DNA of 64,000 nucleotides, from contig JADJPW010000003.1 in the NCBI GenBank assembly GCA_016713035.1, positions 709,491 to 773,490 on the forward strand, read 5' to 3'. Below the pieces are notes generated by a model. The model did not search any database. It was not told where the DNA came from and worked only from the letters and a program-made list of their open reading frames with translations. The DNA is from Verrucomicrobiaceae bacterium. Its GTDB lineage: Bacteria; Verrucomicrobiota; Verrucomicrobiia; Verrucomicrobiales; Verrucomicrobiaceae. Below are positions 45,295 through 56,569 of the stretch, piece by piece. Both the position numbers and the translations under genes were made by a program. The stretch's first letter is position 1. Each line of letters opens with the position of its first letter.

Positions 45295-48200
45295 AGATTA
45301 CGACCTCACGCCAGCCTTCGAGAATTTCGACGGCTGGGTTTCCACTCTGGATGACCGCCAAAAGGAGGCGATAAACCAGCGGTTTCAATTTGTCGCGCCA
45401 GAGGACATGGAGAGCGAGCGTAAGCGCTTTCTCTCGACTGCCCTAATCTCCCAAGAAACCGGCCATTCTGCCGATGAAATCACGCGGAGCCTGGACGCCT
45501 ATTATATCCCGGCTTTTTCACAGCAACGCTTGGGGCTACCCGTGATGCCGAAGGATGCGGATGAGTTTTACGACCACGCGAAAAAGAAGCTCCTGGATGT
45601 CAAAGACGAGAAGGCGGTTTTCGGAGAAGGCTACAATGCAGCCTTCCAGGGCGACGACGTGATCAAATCGCTTCAAGCATGGCAGCAAAAAAACGGGATT
45701 GATCGGCTTCCGAAATCATCCGCTTTCACGAAGGGTTTTTTGCAGGCTCGCGGCTTGCTTGGAAATATGCCCATTTCTGAGGCCGTCGATGCCTACCAGC
45801 GGTCAATGACTGGCGCATCTCAGGAGGGCGACGACGGGCTATTGGCGGATTTCGAGGAGCGTCTTTTGACGGCTCCAGACGATCAAAGAAAGTTGGCACT
45901 GCATTCAGCGGCCATGATCGCCAAGGCCCGCTCATCTCGTGCCGTTAAAGGTCTAGGTGATTCTGTCACCGGCTTCACTCAGGAGGTCGGGGAGAGCTTT
46001 GGCCGATTCATCAACAAAATGGGCGGCATCGCGAAAGACGAGGAATTGGAAATCCTCTCCAAAAATTTCACCCTGCCAGCTCTCACGGATGCGGCCAAGT
46101 CCCGCGCCCCTCTGGCCACCGGCATTGCCTACACCTCCATTGAAAACATAGACTCCCCAGAGAAAGCGTCTCAGTTTTTGAAGGAATGGAAGGTGGCTCA
46201 ATTCGGCACCGCTTCGACTAGTGTGACGCGAGGCGATGTGGACGCCCAAACTCAGGTCGAAAAACAATATCGCCCGCTTACTGACGATGAGAAAACGCTC
46301 ATTGAGGCGGCTCGAAAGAAGGAGTTCAAAAAGAACCAGATAGCCCGAGAGCTGCGCAGCATCGCGGAAAGCACTGACCCGGTAGGCGCTGTTTCTGGCG
46401 GCATAGGCTCATCGGTGGCGATGATGGCGATTGGATATGCAACGAGGGGCAAAACTCTGCCGATTTCTTGGCAGCTCTATTCGGAGGCCAACTACGACGC
46501 GCTGAAACTCAAGAATCCAGAAATGAGCACCGGCATTGCTCGCGCAGTGACCCGCACGGCTGCATCCGGCGAGGCCGCGCTTGACCTAATCGGCATTAAG
46601 GCCCTCTCCAAGCTGCCTTCCGTCCTGAATGTGTTGAAGCATGGCACAAAGGCTGCTGTTGCTGAGGCTGGCCTAAAGGGCCTTGGAACGCTCGCTTTTG
46701 AGAACTTTCAAGAAGGCGTTCAAGACTTCACGATGCCGGTTACTCAACAGCTCTTTCATGCTCTTGGCGCAGATGTCCCCGGGGTTGATTGGGCTGAAGA
46801 GTGGAAGAACTGGAAGGATTCGCGGGCAGACGTTTTTCTGGCCACCCTGCCAACGATGTTGCTTGGTCTTGGAGCCGTATCATATCGCGATGTTCAAAGC
46901 GCGAAGGGCATCTTGGCCGGCAATGAGCAGCTTGCTAGAGCTGGCGTTGTTGAGTCTGACCGTCTCGGCGTGCTGCAAAAGGCTCAAGCCGGAGATTTAG
47001 CAGGAGCGCAAGCCCTTCTTCGTGAAGCCTGGGGCCGTCGCGACTCTGCCGTGGCCGCTGAATTCCAGGCTCAAGCCGAAGTCCAAAGCGAGGAGCGCCG
47101 AATGGCCGTTTCTGAACTGGAGAGAATCGGTGAAACGCCGACGATCCGCAAGGATGGAGACGGCTACACGGTTTCCATCGGCGAGACTTCGACGCGGTTC
47201 AAAAGCTGGGAAGATGCGCGAGATGTGGCGCAAGCTGGAATGAATGATATGGAGCGGGCGCAGACTGAACTCGTCGTGTCCATCGCTGATTCGTTCATGG
47301 GCGGAACTCCTTCTTTCCTGAAGGGTGAATCCGTCGAGTTCTCGCCTGACTCTGAGACGATGGGCGCAAAGATTGCGCGAGGAGACATTTCTTTCGAGTC
47401 GGCATTTGAGGCCGCGATTGCTGGCGGTGTCGTCAAGGGCGTTTCGTTGGCAGAATCTCGCGCAATATCTGCCGAAGTGTTCGGCCCGAATCCAAGCGAA
47501 CGGGCCATGCGGTTTCGCGCCGACGTGGAGAAAATTGCCGTGCTGGGTTCCAACAAGGTCGATGGCGGGGAGTCGAAGAGTCGCGTTTTCGGCAAGGGCA
47601 ACGAGCGGGCTTTCTTGACCGCCGTGGAGGAAATCACAGAGGGCAGATGGAAGGCCGGGCTTGAACGTCGCGCCTTCACTCGCGAGCAGGGGATTCGATG
47701 GGTGCAACTCGCGGAGGCTGCTACGGGCGAAACGTTTCTCGAAGGATCAACTTGGGGTGAGATTTCATCCTCCACGGAAATCGCTCCTCGTGCTCTCACG
47801 GAAGCTATCAGCCGCATCGTGACCGCCGATGTTCTGGGCAGAATGAAGGACGGGAAGCGAGTGGGCGCTGGTGCAATCTCTCGTGGCCTGGATTTATCAG
47901 ACCGTGAGCAATCGGCCCTTGCTGCAATCCTGGGCGCTTTCCGTAAGCTGTTTCGCTCCATCCTCGAAACGGCATCGAAGCTCTCAAAAGCTCGCAAAGA
48001 GGGAAAACTAGGCGCGGAATACGACACGCTGTTCGACGCTCTCACGGGCGGCACATCGCAGCTTGAGCATGATGCAGCAGCGGCGAATGAGGCTGACGCC
48101 ATCGCAAACGAGGCGGTCGATACGAGCGGCTATTCTGAGGAGACTCCGGGACCGAATGGGGAGACGTTTAGTTTGTCGGCCAGAAATGAGCTGGAGAATC

Positions 48201-51200
48201 AAACCGCGATGCCTCTAGATGAGCGCTTTTCTGGCTTGTCAGTAGGTGAATTGAGGGAGGCCGCGCAAGGCTACTTCAAATCCAATCTTGCTCCATTAAC
48301 CGAGCTTCCGATTACCCGCGATGGGAGAGCGGTTAAATTCACAATGAGAGGCTTTCGGGAAATGCGGCATCACAGCGCAGACTCCCGTGTTTTACAGATG
48401 ATTCCAAGCCTGCCCGAAATGCTACGGAAGGCAGTTCCAATCTTTTCTGAGGAAAACACCGAAAAGACAAAGCCAAACATTCTAGCTTTCCATCACTACG
48501 CCATTAAAGCCTCTCTTGGGGGCACCGAATTTTACGCCCGAATCGTTGTTCGCGAAGATAATAATGGGAATGTTCAGTATGACCTGGATGCCACTGACAC
48601 CATTCTACTTCAAGAAAATGGCGAGCGTTCCTCTGGTCAACCTGACCGCAAACCAAGTGCGGGGGAAGGCCAGCGAACTCTCGCCAAAAACAGGCTATAT
48701 CAGTGGTGGCATGAAGTCAATACCGCGAAAGGCGAAACCTTCTCCCTTCGTCCCGGCGACTTCGCAGCCCGCATGGAGGCGAAGTTTGCGCTGTTCTCTG
48801 CAAAACCCGAGCTGCGCATGGCGGTTGCTCAGGTGGCAAAAGGGCGAGCCATGCGACTCGGCGCGAAGTTGATCGAGAAAGGCGCGGTGATTCGCAGTGC
48901 TAAGGACATCGACAAGGAGCAGGCGTTTCGCGAGGCATCCGGCTACGATGAGCGAATCCAGGCTTACCTTGACAGCCTCGCGCCAAACGCTCGGCAAACG
49001 CTCGAATTCGAGCCGGATAAACTGAAAGCGATCCGTTCGTCTCGGCTATGCTGGACTTCGGAAGGCTCATGTCTTTTTCGACGGCCAAGAAAAACGGTAA
49101 AGTTGAAGCCATGAGCGGCGGCTACGACGGCCAACCGTGGCTGCCTCCGAAGTGGTATTCCAAAGGTTCCGGCATCATGCCCGATCAAATGGCACAGGCG
49201 ATGCACGATCAAGGCTTGTTGCCCGATGCCTGCACAGACACGCTTTGGGCTGAACTAGAAAAGCGAATCGTCTCCCAAAAGAACAACGCGGAGCTTCACG
49301 CGGACGCGGTGAAGGCCTACAAGGATGCGCAGAAGGCCGCTAGAACTGACGCCAAGATGGAGGCGGAGGCATGGGCGAATCAGGCGAGAAAGACAGCCGG
49401 GAGCGCGAAGGCTCAACGGGAGATGCTGAAAGCAGCCCTGCGCACGCTGGACGGCATTCTTGCTGCTGCCCCGCCAGAGGTCCGCGCCAAGGTGGGCGGA
49501 TATGTCAAGCTAGCCGGTCTAGCTACTGACGAGGCTATGCTGGCCGAAATTGAAAAGCGAATCGAGAAGCTAAATAGGGAACTCGAAAAGTGGCTGAAGA
49601 AATCCGCCACAGAGGCGATTGTTAAAGTTTTCAAAAAGTCGCGAGCAAAAGCAAAGGCGGCAAAAAGCCAGTCGGCAAGATCGGCGTTGAAGCGCATGAT
49701 TGGTTCGATCTCGCTGAATCCGCTTTCGCGATGGATGAGGCAGAGGCAAATAAGCGAATCGAGGAGATTCAAGGTCGTCTTGATGCTGGCCTAATCACGG
49801 GTGCAGATGAGCAATTCGACGCGATGCAGGAAATAGCCATGCTGCAAACATTCGGCGGTTGGGAAGCCATGGATTCAGTGGAACGATTTGATGCGCTTGA
49901 AGCTGCAAATGATATGTACCGAGGCGCTCGGGATGCGTGGAAGGCTAAAATGGAATCGCGTAGAGCTTCCGACAAGGCACGCATCGAAAGCCTTATGCAG
50001 ACCCTTGGCAATCGGGGGACGCTTTCCGACAAAGACAGAGGTGCAAAATCTGGTGGCAAGCGTCGCGGCAAAGTCGCTGAATTTATCCAAACTTTCGAGA
50101 GCGATATGAGGTCATGGTTCCATGAATCCACTTTGATTGATGAACTCGTAAGGGCGGAGCGCAGTTCTCAAAACGTAAACCGTGACGCCATCAACAAGCA
50201 TGAACAAGATTTCGCGGAGGCAGTCGATTCAATTGTTTCATCGAAGGGTGGAAAGCTGGCAGTGAGGAGGGCTAGGCAGCAGTTTATTTATGACAATACA
50301 CGCCCAGAATTTGACGTGTCCATTCTCGAAGGTCGTATTGTAGAGAAGGAGGCGATTGACGCCGAAGACGCCAAGGCCATCGTGAGCAGTAAGGCAAGCG
50401 GATATACACAGGAGCAACTTGACGAGATGGAGGATCAGCTCCTCTGGATTGAGATGGCGGAGGCTGAAAAGCTGCCTCGTCGAAAGACTGTCTCTTTCAC
50501 CACGATAAAGAAAGCTGGAGTTAGGAAAAACATCACGCTCTCACAGGCTGAAATTTCATGGGTTCTAGCCCTTCATGATCAGGAAAAGCTACGCGGTGCC
50601 TTGACTGCGAGTGGATTCGATGAGGCTGCTATTGCTGATTTAAGCAAGATCGAAAAACCGGAGATGCGACGCGTGAGGTCTTGGATGGTGGGCAGGCTCA
50701 AGGAAGAGCACGCCTTAATCAATCGCATCTACGCCGATTTGATGGGCGTAGGCCTTCCGTCTATCACCAATTATTTCCCTGCGAGATTCGTTCACGACGG
50801 GGATGTGAGCGCACCAAATCTTGGGGGTGCTGCCGTACAGAATGGCAGCATGAAAACGGGCGCTTTGCGCAACAGGAAAAACCACACCTCAGCGATTGGA
50901 CTTAATTTCGAGACGCACGGAACAAACCTGTTCAGCCTGTTTCATTCTCACGCCGCCGAAATGGAGTATTGGAAGGCGTATGCACCACTTGTCCGTGAAA
51001 TGAAGGCTGTGTTGAGCAACGGCCAGCTCAAAGAGGCTTTTCGTGCAGCTCATGGAGATAGCTCTCTCGCCGACCTAAACGGATGGGTTCAAGCTATTGA
51101 ATCTGGAGGCCTGCAAGATGCCCACTTCAATCTCGCGGCTGCCCATGCCATCAAGGGTTTTATGGGCCGATACGCCGCCACCCGTCTTTCGTTTAAGCTT

Positions 51201-52170
51201 GGAACGGCGCTGGTTAATTTGTCGAGCGGATGGAATGCGCTTCTTGACACATCAATTCCATTTAAGGACGTAATGGCCTCCTACGGCAGGGCGTTCTTTG
51301 GAGGTGCAAAAATGACGCCAGCCGAAGCCAGAAGGAGCGAGGCTCTGCAACGCCGATTAAAGGGCGGCACGTCGCCGGAACAACAATTCGCCAAGCATGC
51401 TCAGGACGGTTCTAGGCCCGGCTTTGCGTTGGATGTGATGACCGCTGGTCGGTATTCGCTCGGCCTTGTTGATACATTTGCTGGATCATGGGCCGCATCA
51501 GCCAGCTACGATGCAAATTACCGCATGGCTAAGAAGGCGAGGCTGTCAGACGCAGACGCACACCTTGAGGCGGTAGATGGCATGGAGCGCACGATTGCCA
51601 AGACATTTCAACCAACGGAGCTTTCCAATAAATCTCTAAGTGAGGCTAGCGGACATATCGCGTGGAAGATGGCGACGCTGTTTATGTCTGAGGCTAGGCA
51701 GAAGGTGGCCTTGGAGGTGGATGTCGTATCGAGGGCTCTTCAGGGCAAGGCAACCTTCGGAGAGGTTGGCCGCGTGGTGGTAGTGAATCATTTGCTGCTA
51801 GGCTCATTTTCTTGGCTGATGCGGTCAATTGCTAAAGACCTAATGAATGATGAAGATGGTGACGACGACCCAGCGTGGGAGCTTGAGGATTGGCTAGCCG
51901 CTGTCGTTAGCGGTCCCCTTTCCGGCATTCCGTTCGTTGGCTCTGGTTTAAATTATTCACTGGCATCCCTCATGGGTGGCGACGCATACAAGGCAAGGCT
52001 GGAGGCTTCTGGCCCGCCACGATGACGGAGAGGACGTTTTAAAGGGGCTGGTCAAACTGTGGAATGGCATTGCTGTCTTGGGAGGAAATGACACTGCGGT
52101 TGCTGGTGCTATCCTCTCGAACGCTGGCCTTCAAATTTACCAGATGGCCGACAACCTCCTCTCCGAATGA
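45281..52170 (+). CDS. Giant polyvalent (internal-virion-like) protein, read across frameshifts
   Basis: Four consecutive frames (45281-49114, 49048-49794, 49731-52025, 51976-52170) join into about 2,296 residues if single bases are corrected near 49,045 (lost), 49,727 (lost; restores NPAFAMDEAEANKRI) and 52,013 (gained; restores RHDDGEDVLKGLVKLW). Order: helical N-terminus; Ala/Gly hydrophobic segments near residues 370 and 520; a toxin/nuclease-like domain at about 985-1120 (MRHHSADSRVLQMIP; FHHYAIKASLGGTEFYARI) like those in phage polyvalent proteins; coiled coils; membrane-like C-terminal region (VVVNHLLLGSFSWLM). It is probably packaged and ejected with DNA. Separate overlapping genes are the alternative. 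Confidence 0.68.
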
Positions 52171-52258
52171 CGCCCTTCGAACAAGCGCCGCGAAGCTGAT
52201 CGAAAATCTCGCCGACTGAGACTTGACACCGGAAGGCTAGGTTTCCCCTAGTTTTCCC

Positions 52259-53745
52259 GTGGCACTGGAAAACGAAATCTCTCGGATCATCTATGACGGC
52301 AACGGCTCGACCGTGACGCCATACCCTATCCCATTTGCCTTTTTGGACGCGGCCCATGTCAAGGTGGGCGTCCAAGACGATGACGGCAATATCACGGATC
52401 TGGACGAGGACGCCTATATCGTCACGGCTTCACCAGCTCAATTCACCACGGCGACGGCTCACGCAAACACGGTTTCCCTTGTTTGCTGGCGACAAGTCCC
52501 ACTCACGCAGCCACTCGTTTTGCCGGAGGCCGGGGCGCTTTCGCCTTCGGAAATTGAACGTGCTTTCGACCGAGTTGGAATGCAGCTCCAGCAGCTAGCC
52601 AGAGCCATCGACGGAAACGGCACTTTCTTTTCTGGCGACGGCACGCTGGCGGATACTTTTGTGTGGGCGGATGCCTCAGAGCGCGGAACCGTGAAGCCTC
52701 GCCGCATCGGACAACTTGGGCTTCAACTCTCGGACAATTCGCTTTGGAAGGCCGACACTGCCAGCGTCGGCGATTGGTCGCTCGTTGCAGAGGGCGAGGC
52801 TGGGCCGCAGGGTATCCAGGGTATCCAGGGCATCCAAGGTATCCAGGGGCCGCCCATGATCTTCAAAGGCACTTTCGACATCGGCACGAACTACGCCGCT
52901 GGCGAATGCGTCACGAGCGGAGGGAATGCCTATATAGCGCTTCGCAACACGATAGGCGACGCTCCCTCAATCTCGCCCTCGGACTGGGCTCTATTCGCCG
53001 CTAAAGGCGTGGACTCCTGGACTCCAATTCTAGCCGTCGTTACTGACGGTGATCGCCGCGTCCATCGCATTTCGGATTGGACTGGAGGGGAAGGTGTTAA
53101 GCCTGCCATCGGCCAGTACGTGGGGCCGTCTGGCTTTGTGGCAGACATCGAGGATGGTGTCGATATTCGCGGATCAACGGGCCCTGCTGTGGCGGCCTCA
53201 ACGGTCCCCGGCCCGACAGGTCCAGCGGGCCTGAATGGCATCGAGCAACTGGCCCAGTGGGACCAACTGGGCCAGCCGGAGCAATGGGGCCGACTGGTCC
53301 CACTGGGCCAATGGGAACTATCGGACTGACGGGAGCGGCGGGGCCGACTGGTCCAATAGGGCCGACTGGCCCCTCTGGTCAGTCCGGCCCTACGGGTGCA
53401 GCAGGCGGGGCTGGTCCTACCGGGCCTGCTGGCGCAACAGGCCCGAAGGGCAGCTTCGTCAAAACGGAATCAGGCATTTACGAGCTGGCGTGCGCAGAGG
53501 CCACGCGCCCATATTTCTTCCACGTTCGGGGCGTCACCGATGAAATCCCCTCTGCCTTCCTCGAAACGATCACAGGCGATGTCCTCCGCTTCCTGTCCCA
53601 CGATGGAAAACACGAGCTTTGCCTCGGTATCCGCCGCGAGTTTCCAGACTGGTTCATGCCTCGATCCACGGATCAGCAGATGGCGCACTCTATTGCGTTC
53701 TGGAATCAAGAGTATCTACCAAAGGACGAAAGGGGGCAGGCATGA
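52259..53745 (+). CDS. Tail fibre with collagen-like repeats, apparent frameshift
   Basis: The N-terminal ~110 residues resemble the T7-type tail-fibre attachment domain (IIYDGNGSTVTPYPIPFAFL; ALSPSEIERAFDRVGMQLQQL). A first Gly-x-y block (GPQGIQGIQGIQG) and a second longer one (GPTGPAGAMGPTGPTGP) flank a beta-rich part, and a C-terminal domain ends the protein. Restoring one G near 53,243 joins the frames (GIGATGPVGPTG), giving about 496 residues. Start is a GTG. The Gly-x-y parts should trimerise as collagen helices. The stop overlaps the next ATG. Confidence 0.82.
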
Positions 53746-54383
53746 CCACTTCGACCGGAGACAATGGAGCCCCCTACACCGTAGCCGTCGTGGCCATGGG
53801 GCCGAGTAGGAACGACTACCTTCAAGAGTGCGTTGCTAAATCCTCGCGCTTTGCCGTGGCGGATGAGACGTGGGCAATCAACGCAATGGGCGGAGTCATC
53901 CAACATGACCGTTTAATTTGCATGGATGCGCTGCCCTACTTCGCAAAAGTTCGCGGCGAAAATCCGGCCCTCGCTGGCTATGGCGACTGGCTCGCAAAGC
54001 ATCCGGGACCGATCTATTCACAGCGAAAGTATGAAGGATTCCCTGGCTCCGTTGAATACCCTCTTGAGGCCGTTCTAAATTCTCTCGGCGGCTTCGTTTA
54101 CCTAAACAACACGGTCGCTTATGACGTCGCTTTAGCCATCCACGAGAAGGTTAAGCATCTGAAAATTTACGGCTGTGACTTTACCGCTGGACAGCACGCG
54201 GACGGGCAGACCGGCAGGGCGTGCGTAGAGTATTGGCTCGCTGTCGCATGCCAGCGGGGAATGCGAGTCACCATCGCGCCTAGCTCTACGCTCTGCGATC
54301 AGAAGACCGGACGCCAACTCTACGGCTACTCCAAGCCGCCAAAAATCGAATTCCAAAACGGGAGAACAAAAGTCACTCTATGA
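53742..54383 (+). CDS. MptE/DUF115-like phage protein
   Basis: A 213-residue protein starting at the ATG that overlaps the tail-fibre stop. A Rossmann-like N-terminus (YTVAVVAMGPSRNDYLQECV; DETWAINAMGG; DRLICMDALPYF) and later HLKIYGCDFTA resemble 6-hydroxymethylpterin pyrophosphokinase MptE-like/DUF115 proteins, which in phages sit beside fibre genes and may be glycosyltransferase-related. Specific activity unknown. Confidence 0.6.
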   Translation: MTTSTGDNGAPYTVAVVAMGPSRNDYLQECVAKSSRFAVADETWAINAMGGVIQHDRLICMDALPYFAKVRGENPALAGYGDWLAKHPGPIYSQRKYEGFPGSVEYPLEAVLNSLGGFVYLNNTVAYDVALAIHEKVKHLKIYGCDFTAGQHADGQTGRACVEYWLAVACQRGMRVTIAPSSTLCDQKTGRQLYGYSKPPKIEFQNGRTKVTL

Positions 54384-54658
54384 TCGCATCCAAATTTCTA
54401 CACCTACAGACCTCCACCTCTGGCAATGAGTATGTTGCTTTCGAGTCAACGCCAGCCAGTCAGCTACATGTCGCCAATGGCACTGGAACGACGCTGAGTT
54501 TTAAACATGCCTACAATGAGGATGGCGACGACTTCGAGCTTCCAGATGGCCTGGCTTGGACGTTTCGCGGCATCACTAACGCCGATCAACTACTCGTCAA
54601 AAGGGCGGACGATTCCACCACTCAGGTAACTCTAAAAAGCGTGGAGGTAGAACTGTGA
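54380..54658 (+). CDS. Small phage hypothetical protein
   Basis: 92 residues, coupled by 4-base overlaps to both neighbours (ATGA at 54380, GTGA at 54655). Beta-rich (FLHLQTSTSGNEYVAFEST; LAWTFRGITNADQLLVKRAD), like a small virion or fibre-associated protein. No family recognised. Confidence 0.6.
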   Translation: MIASKFLHLQTSTSGNEYVAFESTPASQLHVANGTGTTLSFKHAYNEDGDDFELPDGLAWTFRGITNADQLLVKRADDSTTQVTLKSVEVEL

Positions 54659-55341
54659 TCTCGTCGAAGTTTGCCAGCTTTGGAGAAGGAGGCGGTTCAT
54701 TCGCCACCCTGCCCGGCAGTCCGAGCGACAATGCCGCACTCGCGGCGGCGCTGGCGGCGAAATTAGACAAGGCGGGCGGGATGATGACGGGGCCGCTTGC
54801 CATTGCAGCGGGGACGCTGTCAACACAGGGCATGCGGCTTACTCAAACCTGGAATGCGCCTGGCGTCTCATGTCGAGCTTTTGAGGTCGCTGTGACTGAT
54901 ACAAGCTCTGCTATCGCCTCGGAGTTTTTTGGCATCTACGCTGGAGCTGCCGGAGCGACTAAAGTGTTTAGCGTGGGGAAGGTTGGAGGCGCGAATGTGG
55001 TCGAGTGTCCATCCTTGCGAAGCACGTCTAACACGTGGTCGCTCGACTTCGGTGTTGTTGGTTTCGGCCTTGGTTCTGCGCGGCGGGTGCAGTGGTCGAG
55101 CACGGTCAATTACTACGACGCAGCCGATCTCAGCCTAGAGCGAGCTGCGGCCAATGTGTCGGGTGTCAAAGGCCTGAATTCAACAACGGGGGCGGCGATT
55201 GAGATCTGCGAGATGACCGCGCCTTCAGCTCCACCAGCCAACGGTGCTCGCCTCTACGTCGAGGATAATGGCTCGGGCAAGACCCGGCTCATGGTCCGCT
55301 TTGCCTCTGGAGCTTCACAACAAATCGCCATCGAACCTTAA
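54655..55341 (+). CDS. Fibre-like phage protein
   Basis: 228 residues from a GTG overlapping the previous stop. The N-terminal part (NAALAAALAAKLDKAGGMMTGPL) is the trimerising Ala-rich / KAGGMMTGPL segment common in phage tail-fibre proteins; the rest is beta-rich (TSNTWSLDFGVVGFGLG), ending in an ARLYVEDNGSGKTRLMVRF strand pair. It is probably a second receptor-contact or fibre subunit. Confidence 0.7.
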   Translation: MISSKFASFGEGGGSFATLPGSPSDNAALAAALAAKLDKAGGMMTGPLAIAAGTLSTQGMRLTQTWNAPGVSCRAFEVAVTDTSSAIASEFFGIYAGAAGATKVFSVGKVGGANVVECPSLRSTSNTWSLDFGVVGFGLGSARRVQWSSTVNYYDAADLSLERAAANVSGVKGLNSTTGAAIEICEMTAPSAPPANGARLYVEDNGSGKTRLMVRFASGASQQIAIEP

Positions 55342-55345
55342 TACC

Positions 55346-55645
55346 ATGCCCTCTGCCATCAATCCTCCCATCACCGTGCCAGCCGTCGATGCGAAAGTTT
55401 TCGACGAGTGGTTTTTCACGCAGTTCATTTGCCAAAACCTACACAACGACCAACTGGCGAGCATTCAGGTCGTCCAAGTGCCTCGCAATGCGGCCAGCAA
55501 GGAGTTTCACCACGCCGGGACAGAGACCGTTTCGGGCTCGTTCTGGGATGTGGTGCAAAACGTTCCCGCTGCTGCTGCTGCGATGCAGGCCACACTCGCA
55601 GCTCTGCCGGATGTCGTGGCTTACCTTAAAACTCAGCAAGTATGA
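55346..55645 (+). CDS. Small phage hypothetical protein
   Basis: 99 residues, ATG at 55346 five bases after the previous stop. Contains DEWFFTQFICQNLHNDQ and an Ala-rich C-terminal helix. The next gene's ATG overlaps its stop. Family unknown. Confidence 0.6.
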   Translation: MPSAINPPITVPAVDAKVFDEWFFTQFICQNLHNDQLASIQVVQVPRNAASKEFHHAGTETVSGSFWDVVQNVPAAAAAMQATLAALPDVVAYLKTQQV

Positions 55646-55827
55646 CCCCCGCCGAAATCCGCCAGCAAATAAAAACGCATGCTGTCTCTCTGGCTAAGGC
55701 AGCACAGACAGGTGATGCCATTGTTTTGAATGCCACGGAAACGGCCTTTGATTTGGTTCTGGCTCGGCTCATTCCCGACAAGCCCACCCTTACTCTCGCC
55801 GATGTGGAGGCGGCCCGTAAAGCGTGA
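55642..55827 (+). CDS. Small helical phage protein
   Basis: 61 residues, helical (MTPAEIRQQIKTHAVSLAKA), overlapping both neighbours by 4 bases (ATGA, then GTGA). The overlap chain supports translation; function unknown. Confidence 0.55.
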   Translation: MTPAEIRQQIKTHAVSLAKAAQTGDAIVLNATETAFDLVLARLIPDKPTLTLADVEAARKA

Positions 55828-56285
55828 GCCTCTTTTCTTCGATCTTCAAGCGCAAGGCTCCGACTCGCCGCCGTGTGGTGAGTGCTCCCACGCTAGCCAT
55901 GCTGCTGAATCGAGCCGTTGAAGGACTCACAGGGCCACGCCATGCGCTGCGTTTATCCGACAAGCAGATTGCCAGCGTCACTCGTCGCGAGGTTGAAACA
56001 GTGGCCGCGAAGGCCTGGAAACCCTGGGTGCAAGAAATCGCGGACTGCGACGATCAAGCGCTAGCGCTCGTCGTTGCCTGCCGAGAGGCTGCCTACGCAG
56101 AAGGCGGCAGCATTCCCTGGGGCGTCGGTTTCATTTTCACGGCTGGAGAACATCCGCATGCCTACACCTGGGCTCTGACGGAGGACAAGGACGGCGACCT
56201 CGCGATTGAATTCTATGACCAGACCGCAGGCCGCTGGGTGCGGCGCGATGAGCTGGATACACCCATTACCCTGACACTTGGCTAA
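55824..56285 (+). CDS. Phage protein with DCDDQA motif
   Basis: 153 residues from a GTG overlapping the previous stop. The DCDDQAL motif and the following GVGFIFTAGEHPHAYTWAL, IEFYDQTAGRW region resemble the small lectin-like / transglutaminase-like proteins often encoded near phage lysis genes. Start MSLFSSIFKRK is basic. Function unproven. Confidence 0.55.
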   Translation: MSLFSSIFKRKAPTRRRVVSAPTLAMLLNRAVEGLTGPRHALRLSDKQIASVTRREVETVAAKAWKPWVQEIADCDDQALALVVACREAAYAEGGSIPWGVGFIFTAGEHPHAYTWALTEDKDGDLAIEFYDQTAGRWVRRDELDTPITLTLG

Positions 56286-56287
56286 TC

Positions 56288-56569
56288 ATGAGCGACAAAC
56301 ACCAGCGCAACACACTCTTCATTATGGGCATCCTTGGCCTACTCGGAACCATCGCGGTGCAGGTGTTGGGCGTGGGAGAGATGAAGGGCGAGGTCATGAC
56401 GCTGCTCCGGCTGCATTCGTCTGAGTTGGTGTCTCTCCAAGAGAGTGATCGCCAGCAAGATCGCGAGATTTCCGAGATCAAGGGTAAGTTGCATGGCATC
56501 GCTAGCCAAGTGGGCCAGGTGCCATCGCGTGTGGCGGCAAAACTCACAGGAAAGGAGTCGGACCGATGA
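56288..56569 (+). CDS. Membrane/coiled-coil protein, holin or spanin candidate
   Basis: 93 residues with one membrane segment at about residues 9-28 (LFIMGILGLLGTIAVQVLG) and a following coiled coil (LVSLQESDRQQDREISEIKGKL). It lies directly before DUF1353 and the endolysin, the usual holin place. Topology resembles class III holins or coiled-coil regulators. Confidence 0.55.
   Translation: MSDKHQRNTLFIMGILGLLGTIAVQVLGVGEMKGEVMTLLRLHSSELVSLQESDRQQDREISEIKGKLHGIASQVGQVPSRVAAKLTGKESDR

Noticed and set aside
52223..52260. Promoter before the tail-fibre gene (TTGACA at 52223-52228)
   Set aside because: The -35 is perfect, but no -10 occurs at an acceptable distance, so I did not list it.
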